Shown here: positions 8,110 to 15,825 of the stretch, one piece after another
Layout of the letters: every line of letters begins with the position of its first letter
How positions within the stretch are numbered: the stretch's first letter is position 1
Assembly: GCA_023404955.1 (NCBI GenBank)
Contig: JAEXZY010000128.1
Span: 31,061-95,060, forward strand
Reading direction: 5' to 3'
Source: Actinomycetes bacterium
GTDB lineage: Bacteria; Actinomycetota; Actinomycetes; Mycobacteriales; Mycobacteriaceae
DNA length: 64,000 nt
Program-made: the position numbers and the translations under genes
The notes under the pieces: generated by a model
Database searches by the model: none
The model's input: the letters and a program-made list of their open reading frames with translations, nothing else
What the model was told of the DNA's origin: nothing

Positions 8110-9272
8110 GGCGTGTAGTCGTACTGGGGCTCGTGGAACCGGTTGATGATCGGGATGCGTTCGATGATGCGATCCCGCAGCCGCGGCTGCGGGTTCTGCA
8201 CGACCACCGGCGGGGGCGTGGCCGCGGGGAGCGGACCCCCGGGCGGCACCAGCACCGGGGCACCCGGCGCGGGCGGCAGGTAGTCCGGCGGCGGGGCCGG
8301 GGCGACGTACTCCGGAGCCGGGGCCGGTGCGGCCGCCGGCGGCTCCTCGATTGCGGGAGCGGGTGCGACCTCGGGCGGGGCGGGCATGGGAACAGCCTCG
8401 GGTGCGGGCACGTCGTTGACGACGGGTGCCGCGGGCGCGGGCGGCGGTGCGGCCGGCGCCGGGCGAGCGACCTCGGGCGCAGGTGGGGCCGCTTCGGGAA
8501 CCTCGTCCTGCACCGAGCGCGCCATCTGGGGGGCAGGATCGTCCGGGGTCAGGCTGAGCCCGACAGCCGCCGATACCGACACCACCAGGGTGACGATCGC
8601 GGCTGCCAGCACGGAGGCCAGCACGGCAGTGGCCGACAGACGCCGTCCCGCGGATCGGTCGGCGACGTCGAGCAGGGCGACCGCCGACGCCGAGGCCGAG
8701 GCGGCACCCCGCGCCAACGCCAACTCCGCCTGGTCGGTCGACACCACGGCGGCGTCCGTGCGCTGCTGCAGAGCGGCCATCGCGCCCGCGACATCGCCAG
8801 AGCCCAGCACGACCACCGCGTCGGCGACAGGTAGCTGCGCCTCGGTGAGCGCTGGTGTGTCGATCCGGTCCGCGGTGACGCCGTCCGGGGTCACCGCGAC
8901 GAGCACTGATTCGGAGGGTTCGGCCACACAGACCACCACCCGCTCGTGGCCGGCCACGTCGGCGATGCCCAGCGCGAGGGTTTCCGCCGCCTCGATATCG
9001 GACACCGCGATCACGTTCTCGACGCCGCGGTCGGTCATCGCCTGCCACACCGCACTGGCCGTGCTCTCCGCGGCGGAACACCAGGTCAGGCCGACCGCAT
9101 GCAGTCGCCGGGAGCCATCGTCGCCGATCAGGGAATCGAGCAGCGCACCGGCATCCACGCCGGCACGGTCGGCTGATCCCCGGTCGATGGTGGCGCCGTC
9201 ACCGGCGGTGCCTTCGACGAGCACCCAGCGCACCGATGACGACGTCATCGACAGGCCGAGTACTAGGTCCAT
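8106..9272 (-). CDS. Mycobacterial membrane protein with ASKHA-like N-terminal domain and Pro/Ala-rich tail
   Basis: This 388-residue protein has three parts. Residues 1-185 form a soluble domain (MDLVLGLSMTSSSVRWVLVEG) resembling the mycobacterial DUF7159 family, with an actin/hexokinase-like opening. One membrane segment lies at about 200-223 (ATAVLASVLAAAIVTLVVS). A long Pro/Ala-rich stretch (about 230-365) and a short basic end (RLRDRIIERIPIINRFHEP) follow. The layout suggests a cytoplasmic sensor or scaffold domain joined to a wall-spanning proline stalk. Similar genes are common in mycobacteria and I know of no established function. It is convergent with the hydroxyacid dehydrogenase gene. 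Confidence 0.75.
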   Translation of the reverse strand: MDLVLGLSMTSSSVRWVLVEGTAGDGATIDRGSADRAGVDAGALLDSLIGDDGSRRLHAVGLTWCSAAESTASAVWQAMTDRGVENVIAVSDIEAAETLALGIADVAGHERVVVCVAEPSESVLVAVTPDGVTADRIDTPALTEAQLPVADAVVVLGSGDVAGAMAALQQRTDAAVVSTDQAELALARGAASASASAVALLDVADRSAGRRLSATAVLASVLAAAIVTLVVSVSAAVGLSLTPDDPAPQMARSVQDEVPEAAPPAPEVARPAPAAPPPAPAAPVVNDVPAPEAVPMPAPPEVAPAPAIEEPPAAAPAPAPEYVAPAPPPDYLPPAPGAPVLVPPGGPLPAATPPPVVVQNPQPRLRDRIIERIPIINRFHEPQYDYTP

Positions 9273-9344
9273 GACGTCACGATCCGATCTCTTTTACGAC
9301 TGACGGTCGACCCTACCGCGCATGCCGACGGCCGCACATCTCGA

Positions 9345-9596
9345 TCAGAGAGCGCCATCCAGCAACTGCCGCCGCCACGCCATCGCAGCGTGCGCGCTCA
9401 ACTCATGGAAGTTCAGCCAGGACAGATCGGCATTGCCGGTGCAGCGATGCGGTTCCCCCAGCCACGACGGCCGCTCGGCGCCGCATCGTGAGCAGAGCGC
9501 AGACGTCATCGGTACACCATCGCACTCCCGAGACAGCCCTGTCGCCCGCAGGCAGTCCCCCGATCGGAGGACCTCGAGTTCGTCCTCACGATCCAC
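9345..9596 (-). CDS. Small hypothetical protein with CxxC motif
   Basis: This 83-residue frame has a possible zinc-ribbon half (ALCSRCGAERPSW, then HRC) and a helical tail (HELSAHAAMAWRRQLLDG). It starts at GTG 9596; an internal ATG at 9509 would leave 54 residues starting at MTSALCSRC and may be the true start. No strong ribosome site precedes either. The Cys-x2-Cys pattern and the absence of a better frame in this 425-base gap support a real gene, but I do not recognise the family. It is divergent from the His-rich secreted peptide gene. Confidence 0.45.
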   Translation of the reverse strand: MDREDELEVLRSGDCLRATGLSRECDGVPMTSALCSRCGAERPSWLGEPHRCTGNADLSWLNFHELSAHAAMAWRRQLLDGAL

Positions 9597-9700
9597 TTGC
9601 CGGCGGACAGACGGCGACGCGGCGGACCGGCATTCTCATATCAACGCCGAAACAACCGGCGACAACAACCCAAACATCAACGAACACAAAGGAAACGACC

Positions 9701-9976
9701 ATGAACCACATCGCACGCATCGTCGCTCTGCCCGTCCTGACCGCCGGCCTCCTCGGTGGCGCTCTCGGACTGGCCGGCGCCGCCGCCGCGGCCACTCCCG
9801 CCACGACGCACAGCGGTCACGCGCCCACCACTCCACGGGACACCCGGTCGCACATGCCGACGCAGCCGCGGGTGTTCAGCCCCGCGATCGCCACTTCACC
9901 GAAGACGCACGTGCACACCGCGGACGCGGTGAGCTACCGGCACCGCCACCACCGGCACTTCCACCGGGTGTGGTGA
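9701..9976 (+). CDS. Small secreted His-rich peptide
   Basis: This 91-residue product has a clear Sec signal peptide (residues 1-31; RIVALPVLTAGLLGGALGLAG with an AAAAA cleavage area), leaving about 60 residues. The mature part is rich in Thr, Pro and His and ends in the basic run YRHRHHRHFHRVW. The ATG at 9701 has AAAGGA 7 bases upstream, and longer in-frame starts lack one. His-rich secreted tails often bind transition metals or nucleic acid, but no named family is recognised. It is probably monocistronic; the next gene is convergent. Confidence 0.65.
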   Translation: MNHIARIVALPVLTAGLLGGALGLAGAAAAATPATTHSGHAPTTPRDTRSHMPTQPRVFSPAIATSPKTHVHTADAVSYRHRHHRHFHRVW

Positions 9977-9995
9977 CCATCAGCGCCGACTGAGG

Positions 9996-11300
9996 TCAGG
10001 CGGCCTCGCCGTTCGCGGCGGGGCCGTCGGCCTTGTTCGGGGCGTCATCCTTCTTCGGCGCCTGGACCTTCTTCGGGGTGTCGTCGTTCGAGGAGTCGCC
10101 ACTCACCGTGTTCTCCGACGAGTTCTCCACCGCCTCCTGCCGAGCGCTCTTCTTCGTGTGGCGGGTCGTGGTCGAGGCCTCCAACTCCTCGCGCAGACGC
10201 TTACCGGGGTACCACGACGACCGGGTGGTCGAGCGCGCCTCTTCCCGATCCTGATCGGCTGCCTGCTCCTGCGGCTCGGGCGCCGACTGCTGGTCGACAG
10301 ACTCGACCTCCGGCTGCGCCGCCCGCCGCGGGAAGATGGTCGCTCGAGTGGGCGCACTGTAATCGGTTCTGTCGTAGGCAGTTTCGATGATCTTGCGAAG
10401 CGGCGCGTCGAGAGCAGCGATCACCGGGTCGGGCAGGAACGGATCCAACGGCATCAACAGCGGGATCGGGTAGGTCCGGATCACGTAGTAGGTGGTGTTG
10501 GAGTCCTCGTCGACCTGGTAGTAATCGCTGTCGCCCGACTCCCTGGCCGCCTTCAAATCGTCCGCGGTCAGCACGAACTGGGTGTTGCCGTGCACCAGCG
10601 CCATGCCGGCCACCGCATTGGCGATCGCCAGCGGGTTCCACAGGTAGGTGGGGAAGTCCGCCCACCCGTCGTACTGACGGGTGACGTCGATGGTGGGGTC
10701 GCCGTTGTTCGGGGTGGAGCCGTTGAACGTGACGTCCAGGATCGGGATGTGCATTCCCTCGAAGCGCTGCAGGATGCCGCCATTGGGACGGTTCGGGTTC
10801 GCGACCAGGATGTAGGTGTTGCCCTCGTGGTCCGCTTTGTACTGCGACGCGACGGCCGCCCCCTGCGAGAAGCCGAAGATCACGTCGCCGGGTGCCGGGT
10901 TCGCCTCCGCCAGATTGGCCACGCCTTCCGCGACGGAATCGTCGAACTTGAGGTCGGAGAAGCCGCCCGCCGAAATGGGCCAGAACCCGGCGTTGTAGTC
11001 CACCTTCTGGTAGGCGCCGTCGGTCTTCGGGGCATTCGTGCCGTCGACCACCGCACTGATGAAGTTTTCGTACTCCTGCTGTGTGGCCTGGTGACCGTTG
11101 GTGGTCCCGCGCAGATAGTGCAGGCTCGCGAGCAGGTGCGGGCTCACCGACATCGTCGGAGCGGTCCCGAGCACCGCCGCCCCTGCGACGGCGACCCCGG
11201 CCATACCGACCGCGGTCGCAGCGGCCTTGGCACGCCTCCCCGCCGATTGTGGCTTCTGCGCTCGATGCCTGCCGTGTGCGCGTGTCCGACGAATGCCCAT
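9996..11300 (-). CDS. Stand-alone PE-PPE domain serine hydrolase with charged tail
   Basis: This 434-residue protein has a basic N terminus, one membrane/signal segment (about residues 28-52) and a PE-PPE (PF08237) alpha/beta-hydrolase domain at about 60-310. The nucleophile elbow is GFSQGAAV, and later motifs include PRNPTYLW-like FPTYLWNP and the conserved DP positions of PE-PPE esterases. A low-complexity, highly charged tail (about 330-434, Lys/Asp/Glu/Pro-rich) follows. Relatives hydrolyse short to medium acyl esters at the mycobacterial surface. The ATG at 11300 is chosen because AAGGGGGAG directly precedes it; an upstream ATG at 11354 has none. No PE or PPE N-terminal domain is attached. 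Confidence 0.85.
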   Translation of the reverse strand: MGIRRTRAHGRHRAQKPQSAGRRAKAAATAVGMAGVAVAGAAVLGTAPTMSVSPHLLASLHYLRGTTNGHQATQQEYENFISAVVDGTNAPKTDGAYQKVDYNAGFWPISAGGFSDLKFDDSVAEGVANLAEANPAPGDVIFGFSQGAAVASQYKADHEGNTYILVANPNRPNGGILQRFEGMHIPILDVTFNGSTPNNGDPTIDVTRQYDGWADFPTYLWNPLAIANAVAGMALVHGNTQFVLTADDLKAARESGDSDYYQVDEDSNTTYYVIRTYPIPLLMPLDPFLPDPVIAALDAPLRKIIETAYDRTDYSAPTRATIFPRRAAQPEVESVDQQSAPEPQEQAADQDREEARSTTRSSWYPGKRLREELEASTTTRHTKKSARQEAVENSSENTVSGDSSNDDTPKKVQAPKKDDAPNKADGPAANGEAA

Positions 11301-11459
11301 TACTCCCCCTTGAGTGGTCGGCAGCAGTGTATGGCGGAAACTTTGCTGCCACACGCAGTTCGCACGGATCAGTCAGAAGTTGATCGTGATGTGCACGTCA
11401 ATTAGGTCGGTTTGTCAACGCGGGCAGCACGAATCATGCGTTGCTGACGTGTGCTGCAG

Positions 11460-11768
11460 CTAGCTTGCTCGGAGGCGAGGGGGCTCAGGATGTTCCTGTT
11501 GCCACCGCTTCTCGACCCGCTTGACCCGCTGATGTTCCAGCGCGATGAGCAGCGCACCAGCGGTGACCAGTGCGCCGGCAATCAGCGCCAAGATCAACGA
11601 CAGGTCGCTGTTGCCGTAGGCCGTCGCCGCGACGGTGCCGGCGATCAGCACGGTGCCGATTCCGATCAGAAGCAACCCTGGCAGCCACAGCGTGTCGATG
11701 AAGGACTCGCCGCTGTGCGGCAGGGTCGTGCGAACGTGGTCCACCGGATCGCGATGAGCGCCTTTCAT
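11460..11768 (-). CDS. UsfY-like small membrane protein
   Basis: This 102-residue protein opens with DPVDHVRTTLPHSGESFIDTLWLPG and has two membrane helices (about 28-50 and 55-78) and a basic tail LEHQRVKRVEKRWQQEHP. Opening and tail closely resemble UsfY, the small membrane protein encoded near sigF in mycobacteria, but no sigF or rsbW gene is here, so this is a stand-alone copy. The ATG at 11768 has GGGAG well placed. A TAGTCT -10 box (11799-11804) and a CRP-type palindrome (11811-11826) lie just upstream. Function is unknown; UsfY is linked to the sigma-F stress regulon. Confidence 0.65.
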   Translation of the reverse strand: MKGAHRDPVDHVRTTLPHSGESFIDTLWLPGLLLIGIGTVLIAGTVAATAYGNSDLSLILALIAGALVTAGALLIALEHQRVKRVEKRWQQEHPEPPRLRAS

Positions 11769-11798
11769 CGCAACTCCCTTCGTCGCCGGGATGCCTCC

Positions 11799-11826
11799 AG
11801 ACTACGCCGATGTGACCTGCATCACA
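11799..11826 (-). promoter_or_regulatory. CRP-type site and -10 box upstream of UsfY-like gene
   Basis: Bases 11811-11826 read TGTGACCTGCATCACA, a perfect TGTGA-N6-TCACA palindrome, the binding consensus of CRP/FNR proteins such as mycobacterial Crp (Rv3676). On the minus strand a TANNNT hexamer (TAGTCT, 11799-11804) follows 6 bases later and the UsfY-like ATG is 30 bases beyond. The palindrome would overlap the -35 region, a position fitting either repression or class II activation. It is also 329 bases upstream of the plus-strand sugar dehydrogenase, too far for simple control. Confidence 0.65.
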
Positions 11827-12154
11827 TCAGTCCGTCATTGTTCGTTCACAGTCGCCACCGACCGCCCGAGAAGTTTGCTGAGCTCACCGACGGAGGGCAT
11901 CGATCCACACGAGAGCGCAGCGGTCGCTCCCGGCGCCTTCGCCATTGTGACGCACCGCTGCACATTCCGGGCGCCAGACCACCGCGTACGCGAAAAGTGT
12001 TGCTCGCCTGCGTATCACGCGTACAGCGACGTCACAGATTTCGCAACGAAAAGGCGATGCGCGCTCGAGCAGCGACCTACAGTCGGCCCATCGGGGTGTT
12101 GCCGGGGTTACCGCCGACAGCGTGGTGCGGAGCCCCCGCTCGCGAGGAGGAATC
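11827..12154. other. Intergenic region before the sugar dehydrogenase gene
   Basis: These 328 bases carry no convincing gene; the open frames are unsupported shadows without ribosome sites. The right end supplies the 5' leader of the dehydrogenase gene, with GAGGAGG at 12144-12150. The left end borders the CRP-type site. I see no riboswitch-like fold or repeat. Confidence 0.5.
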
Positions 12155-13684
12155 ATGGGGGAATCGTCGTCGGCCGGGTCGCGCACCACCCGAACGAACA
12201 GCAGAGTCAGCACCGCACTTCACATCGGCCGAGTCGGGGGCCTCGCCGTGGCCTTCGGGATCGGCGCGGCCGTGCTGACGGGACAGGCCGTGGCGTCCGC
12301 CGACAGCGACACCACGTCGTCGACCAGCTCGGCCGCGAACAGCGGTGCAAGCGCTGATGATTCACCGTCTGCAGGCCCGCGGGCGCGCGCTGCCGAGCGC
12401 GCTGAGGCGCGCGCGACCCGTCGCGCAGAAGCCAAAGCAGACCGGGCGGAAGCCCGTGCCGAGCGGGCGGCGGTCCGCGAGCAGCGCGCCGCCGAGCGCG
12501 CTGACCGCGTGGCCGAGCGCCGCGAGCGAACCGTGACGATCGACGTCCCCGAGCCGGCCGACCCGGTGTCTCCCCGTCCTCAGCCGTCGCGATTGCTGGA
12601 CCTTATCGGCACGGGGCTCGCATCCGCGGGTACGCGACAGACCGTCGAAGCCACCCCGGTGGTCGCTGCCGCACCCGAGCGCACCGTCGTCGCCTCCGGC
12701 TTCACCCAGCCCACCGACTTCCAGTTCCTGCCCGACGGCCGGATCCTCGTCGCCGAGAAGAACGGCCGGATCCGCATCGTCGACGAGGACGGGGATGTCC
12801 TGCGGCGCCCCCTCTACCGGGTGCCGACGCTGACGCAGGGCGAGCGCGGACTCGGTGGCCTGGTGGTCGATCCCGACTTCGCAGACAACGGCTACATCTA
12901 CGTCGCGTACACGACGATCTTCGCGCGCGACCGGTTGGCGCGGCTGACCGTGCGCGGTGATCGCGTGGTGTTCGGCTCCCAGAAGGTGCTTCTGCAGTCG
13001 ACGGACCCGTCGGCCTTCTTCCACCACGGCGGCGCCCTCGGATTCGGTCCCGACGGCGCGCTCTACTGGGGGGTCGGCGACAACAAGAACTCCGACAACG
13101 CCCAGGACCTCGGCACCATCCACGGCAAGATCATTCGAATCAATCCCGACGGCACGATCCCCTCGGACAACCCGGACCTCGGCGAGGGCGCGCTGCCGCA
13201 GATCTACGCCTACGGCTTCCGCAACCCGTTCCGGCTCACCTTCACCCCGTCCGGCCAACTGCTCGTTGCCGACGTGGGCGAGAACTCCTTCGAAGAAGTG
13301 GACAACGTCATCGCGGGCGGCAACTACGGATGGCCGGGCTCGGAGGGGCCGTGCACCAGTGACTGTGCGGGCGTCGAGGATCCGATCTACAGCTACGGGC
13401 ACGGTACCGGCGGCGCGGCGATCACGTCGGTGCTGTTCTACGACGGCGGCCAACTCGGCGCCGAGTTCCAGAACACCCTGCTGGTCGCCGACCTGGTGAA
13501 AGGCTGGATCAAGGCGCTGGATTGCAGCGCCGACTTCTCCTCGTGCGGAAACGTCCGTGACTTCGATCCGCAGGCCGGCGGGACCGTGGTGCTCGTACAG
13601 GGGCCCGACGATGCGCTCTATCAGCTGCGGTACGACACCGGACAGATCATCCGCATCGGCTCGCCCGTGACACCCGTGATCTGA
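12155..13684 (+). CDS. Secreted glucose/sorbosone-type (PQQ-like) sugar dehydrogenase
   Basis: The 509-residue protein has an export signal (about 20-50, cleavage near VASADS), an Ala/Arg/Glu-rich helical linker (about 65-130; repeats of RAEARAERAAV type) and a GSDH/YliI-like six-bladed beta-propeller (about 170-505). Propeller hallmarks are PTDFQFLPDGRILVAEK, HHGGALGFGPDGALYWGVGDN, YGFRNPFRL and GGNYGWPGSEG. Relatives are periplasmic PQQ-dependent aldose dehydrogenases; cofactor use here is not provable from sequence. The ATG at 12155 has GAGGAGG 4 bases upstream. The charged linker may be a coiled coil that ties the enzyme to the wall. Confidence 0.85.
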   Translation: MGESSSAGSRTTRTNSRVSTALHIGRVGGLAVAFGIGAAVLTGQAVASADSDTTSSTSSAANSGASADDSPSAGPRARAAERAEARATRRAEAKADRAEARAERAAVREQRAAERADRVAERRERTVTIDVPEPADPVSPRPQPSRLLDLIGTGLASAGTRQTVEATPVVAAAPERTVVASGFTQPTDFQFLPDGRILVAEKNGRIRIVDEDGDVLRRPLYRVPTLTQGERGLGGLVVDPDFADNGYIYVAYTTIFARDRLARLTVRGDRVVFGSQKVLLQSTDPSAFFHHGGALGFGPDGALYWGVGDNKNSDNAQDLGTIHGKIIRINPDGTIPSDNPDLGEGALPQIYAYGFRNPFRLTFTPSGQLLVADVGENSFEEVDNVIAGGNYGWPGSEGPCTSDCAGVEDPIYSYGHGTGGAAITSVLFYDGGQLGAEFQNTLLVADLVKGWIKALDCSADFSSCGNVRDFDPQAGGTVVLVQGPDDALYQLRYDTGQIIRIGSPVTPVI

Positions 13685-13700
13685 CGGGCCTTTCCTGGGA

Positions 13701-13719
13701 GGTCCCTGGCAACAGGACC
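13701..13719 (+). terminator. Weak hairpin after sugar dehydrogenase gene
   Basis: GGTCCCTGGCAACAGGACC can fold into a 7-bp stem with one bulged C and a GCAA loop, 17 bases after the stop codon. No T-run follows, as is common for mycobacterial terminators, so this is only a candidate. Confidence 0.3.
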
Positions 13720-13808
13720 GAACGGGGAATGCCGCGCACTGCCGTCCGGTTGCCGCCCAACGTGGCTGTCTTCTCGAGTGCATGTCCTGTTGCCGGTGGG
13801 TGCTGCTG

Positions 13809-15821
13809 ATGCGCCAAGGACCCCTGGCCGGGCGGTATCCCGCGGTGGCCGCCATGGTCACCCTCGCGCTCATCCCCTACCTGGCGTTGTCGGCCGCCTT
13901 GGACCCACTGGTGCCGATCATCAGTGCGCAGCTGCACATGAGCGCCCAGACGATGGCGATCAGTTCCGGACTCGGCAACGCCGCTTACGCGGTCGGCACC
14001 GTGCTGGCCGTGCAGTTCGCTCAGCACCTTCCCCAGCGCAGGATGCTGCTCGGTTACGCCGTGCTGCTGGTCGTCGGTTCGGTGACCGTCGCCGCCGCAC
14101 CGAACGCGCCGGCGTTCGTTATCGGGCACGTGCTGCAGGGTCTGGCGACCAGCATGCTGCTGATCGCCGCGGCTCCCCCGCTGACCATCGGCTTCCCGCG
14201 CGACAAGCTCCGCAACACCGCGGTGATCATGAACATGTGCGTGTTCGGCGCTGTCGCGCTCGGGCCGTTCATCGGCGGCGCGCAAGCGGAAGCGCATGCA
14301 TGGCGGCCGTTGTTCTGGATCGTCGCCGTCGTCGCGCTGGCGGCGCTGGTCCTGGCGGTACTGACCTTCGACGACGCGCCACCCGCCGACCGCGACGCCC
14401 CGCGCGATCTGCCCGCCATCGCGCTCGCCACGGTGGGGTGCACGGCGGCGTTCGTCGGGGCCGCCCAGCTGACCAGCCACGAGCTCTCCGATCTCGCGGT
14501 GACCGTCCCGATGCTCGGCGGGCTGCTACTGATCGTCGCGCTCATCGTCTACCAGTACCGCGCCGCACGTCCGCTGCTCACGATCCGCACGATGCTCACG
14601 AGCGCGATCCCGGTCGCCGGGGTCGGCGTGGCGCTGTTCGCGGCGGCCGCGTCGGTGGCGGCGACCGCGCTGACCGCCGCGGTGTTCCTGCAGTCGTTCA
14701 GCCCGGTCCAGGTCGGTCTGCTGTACCTGCCCGAGCTGGGCGGCGCCATCGTGATGGCCGTGGTGTTCGGCTTCGTGATCTCGCGGCGCGCGATGCACTA
14801 CCTGCCGCTTGTCGGTATGGCGTTGCTGGCCACCGGCATCCTGGTGTTCCGGTTCTCGCTGCCGGCGAATCACTCACTCGCCCTGCTGGGTTCGGCGCTG
14901 ACCGGCCTCGCTCTCGGCGCCACCGTCGCGCCGGCGCTGTTCGTCGCCGGATTCTCCCTGCAGTCGAACAGCCTGCAGCGGGTGTTCGCGATCATCGAGT
15001 TGCTCCGCGCCGTCGCAGCGTTCATGGTGGCGCCGATCTTCGCGCACCTGGCCTCCCGGGTATCCGACGATCTCGTCGCCGGCACCGGCGTCGCGCTGTG
15101 GGTCGGGTTCGGCCTCGCGGCCGGCGGTGCGGTGTTCGGGGTGGCCGTCTATGCGCTCAGCGGCGCCCGGCCGCAGACACCCGATCTCGACGAGTTCCTC
15201 GACGGGGACTCCCCGGCATGGCACTCGCCTCCTCTGCTGGCGCGCCTGCGCGGCCTGCCGACGGCACCGAGTCCGCGCATACCGAGCAGCGCCACCACGG
15301 CGGCTTCGATCCTGACGACGGTCGGCGACCGGCCGATCCTGTTCGCCTACGACGGAACGGAATTAGCGGCCGCGGCCATCTCCCGGGCCGTCGAGCACCT
15401 GCCGCCGCACCGCAGCGCGGTCGTGGTCTGCGTGTGGCAGCCGGTCGACGTGGGCTTCCGCCCGGTGGACGAGGACCGCGTCGATGCCGACCGGGCCGGT
15501 GACGTGCGCGCGGCTGCGGAAAAGACAGCGGCACACGGCGCTTCGCTCGCTGCGGCAGCGGGGTTGGACGCCTGCAGCGTGGCCGCCGAAGCGACCCCGA
15601 CCTGGAAGGGCATCATCCGCGCCGCCGCCGAGCACGACGCCGCGCTGATCGTACTGGGCCCGCACCGTCGCAGCGGCCTGATCGGCCACCTGCAGGGCAG
15701 TGTCACCGCGGACGTGATCGCACATGCCGCGGTGCCGGTGCTCGTGGTTCCGGCCGGCGAGCACGATGGTTCGGCGACGGCTGCGGAAGAACCACGCATG
15801 GTGCACAGCGGAGCGGTCTGA
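13809..15821 (+). CDS. MFS transporter fused to C-terminal universal stress protein domain
   Basis: This roughly 670-residue protein has two parts. Residues about 10-460 form a 12 to 14-helix major facilitator of the drug-efflux type. After a Pro/Ser linker, residues about 510-650 form a UspA-like domain (RPILFAYDGTELAAAAI at its start, IVLGPHRRSGLIGHL then GSVTADVIAHAAVPVLVV at its end). In the Usp nucleotide motif G-x2-G-x9-G(S/T) the second Gly is Arg, so ATP binding may be altered. The ATG at 13809 is preferred over 13782 because GGTGGG lies about 8 bases before it. Usp fusions to antiporters and kinases are known; this one suggests gated export tied to stress or nucleotide state. Confidence 0.85.
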   Translation: MRQGPLAGRYPAVAAMVTLALIPYLALSAALDPLVPIISAQLHMSAQTMAISSGLGNAAYAVGTVLAVQFAQHLPQRRMLLGYAVLLVVGSVTVAAAPNAPAFVIGHVLQGLATSMLLIAAAPPLTIGFPRDKLRNTAVIMNMCVFGAVALGPFIGGAQAEAHAWRPLFWIVAVVALAALVLAVLTFDDAPPADRDAPRDLPAIALATVGCTAAFVGAAQLTSHELSDLAVTVPMLGGLLLIVALIVYQYRAARPLLTIRTMLTSAIPVAGVGVALFAAAASVAATALTAAVFLQSFSPVQVGLLYLPELGGAIVMAVVFGFVISRRAMHYLPLVGMALLATGILVFRFSLPANHSLALLGSALTGLALGATVAPALFVAGFSLQSNSLQRVFAIIELLRAVAAFMVAPIFAHLASRVSDDLVAGTGVALWVGFGLAAGGAVFGVAVYALSGARPQTPDLDEFLDGDSPAWHSPPLLARLRGLPTAPSPRIPSSATTAASILTTVGDRPILFAYDGTELAAAAISRAVEHLPPHRSAVVVCVWQPVDVGFRPVDEDRVDADRAGDVRAAAEKTAAHGASLAAAAGLDACSVAAEATPTWKGIIRAAAEHDAALIVLGPHRRSGLIGHLQGSVTADVIAHAAVPVLVVPAGEHDGSATAAEEPRMVHSGAV

Positions 15822-15825
15822 CCCG

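Noticed and set aside
8106..8600. Pro/Ala-rich stretch as a tandem DNA repeat
   Set aside because: The proline stalk is irregular at DNA level, with no fixed unit length; it is a protein low-complexity feature.
10158..11405. 415-codon plus-strand frame opposite the PE-PPE hydrolase
   Set aside because: Val/Arg/His-rich with no recognisable domain; the hydrolase strand has GxSxG and an ideal ribosome site.
11413..11418. TTGACA-like -35 box upstream of the PE-PPE gene (minus strand)
   Set aside because: No TANNNT hexamer is found at 16 to 18 bases spacing, so a promoter there is not supported.
12362..13873. 503-codon open frame antisense to the sugar dehydrogenase
   Set aside because: It mirrors a well-supported propeller gene, is rich in Arg/Gly/Val/Asp with no domain, and has no ribosome site; typical high-GC shadow.
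13778..15502. 574-codon plus-strand frame overlapping the MFS-Usp gene
   Set aside because: Arg/Ala/Gly-rich text without membrane or domain pattern; the other frame gives clear MFS helices and a Usp domain.
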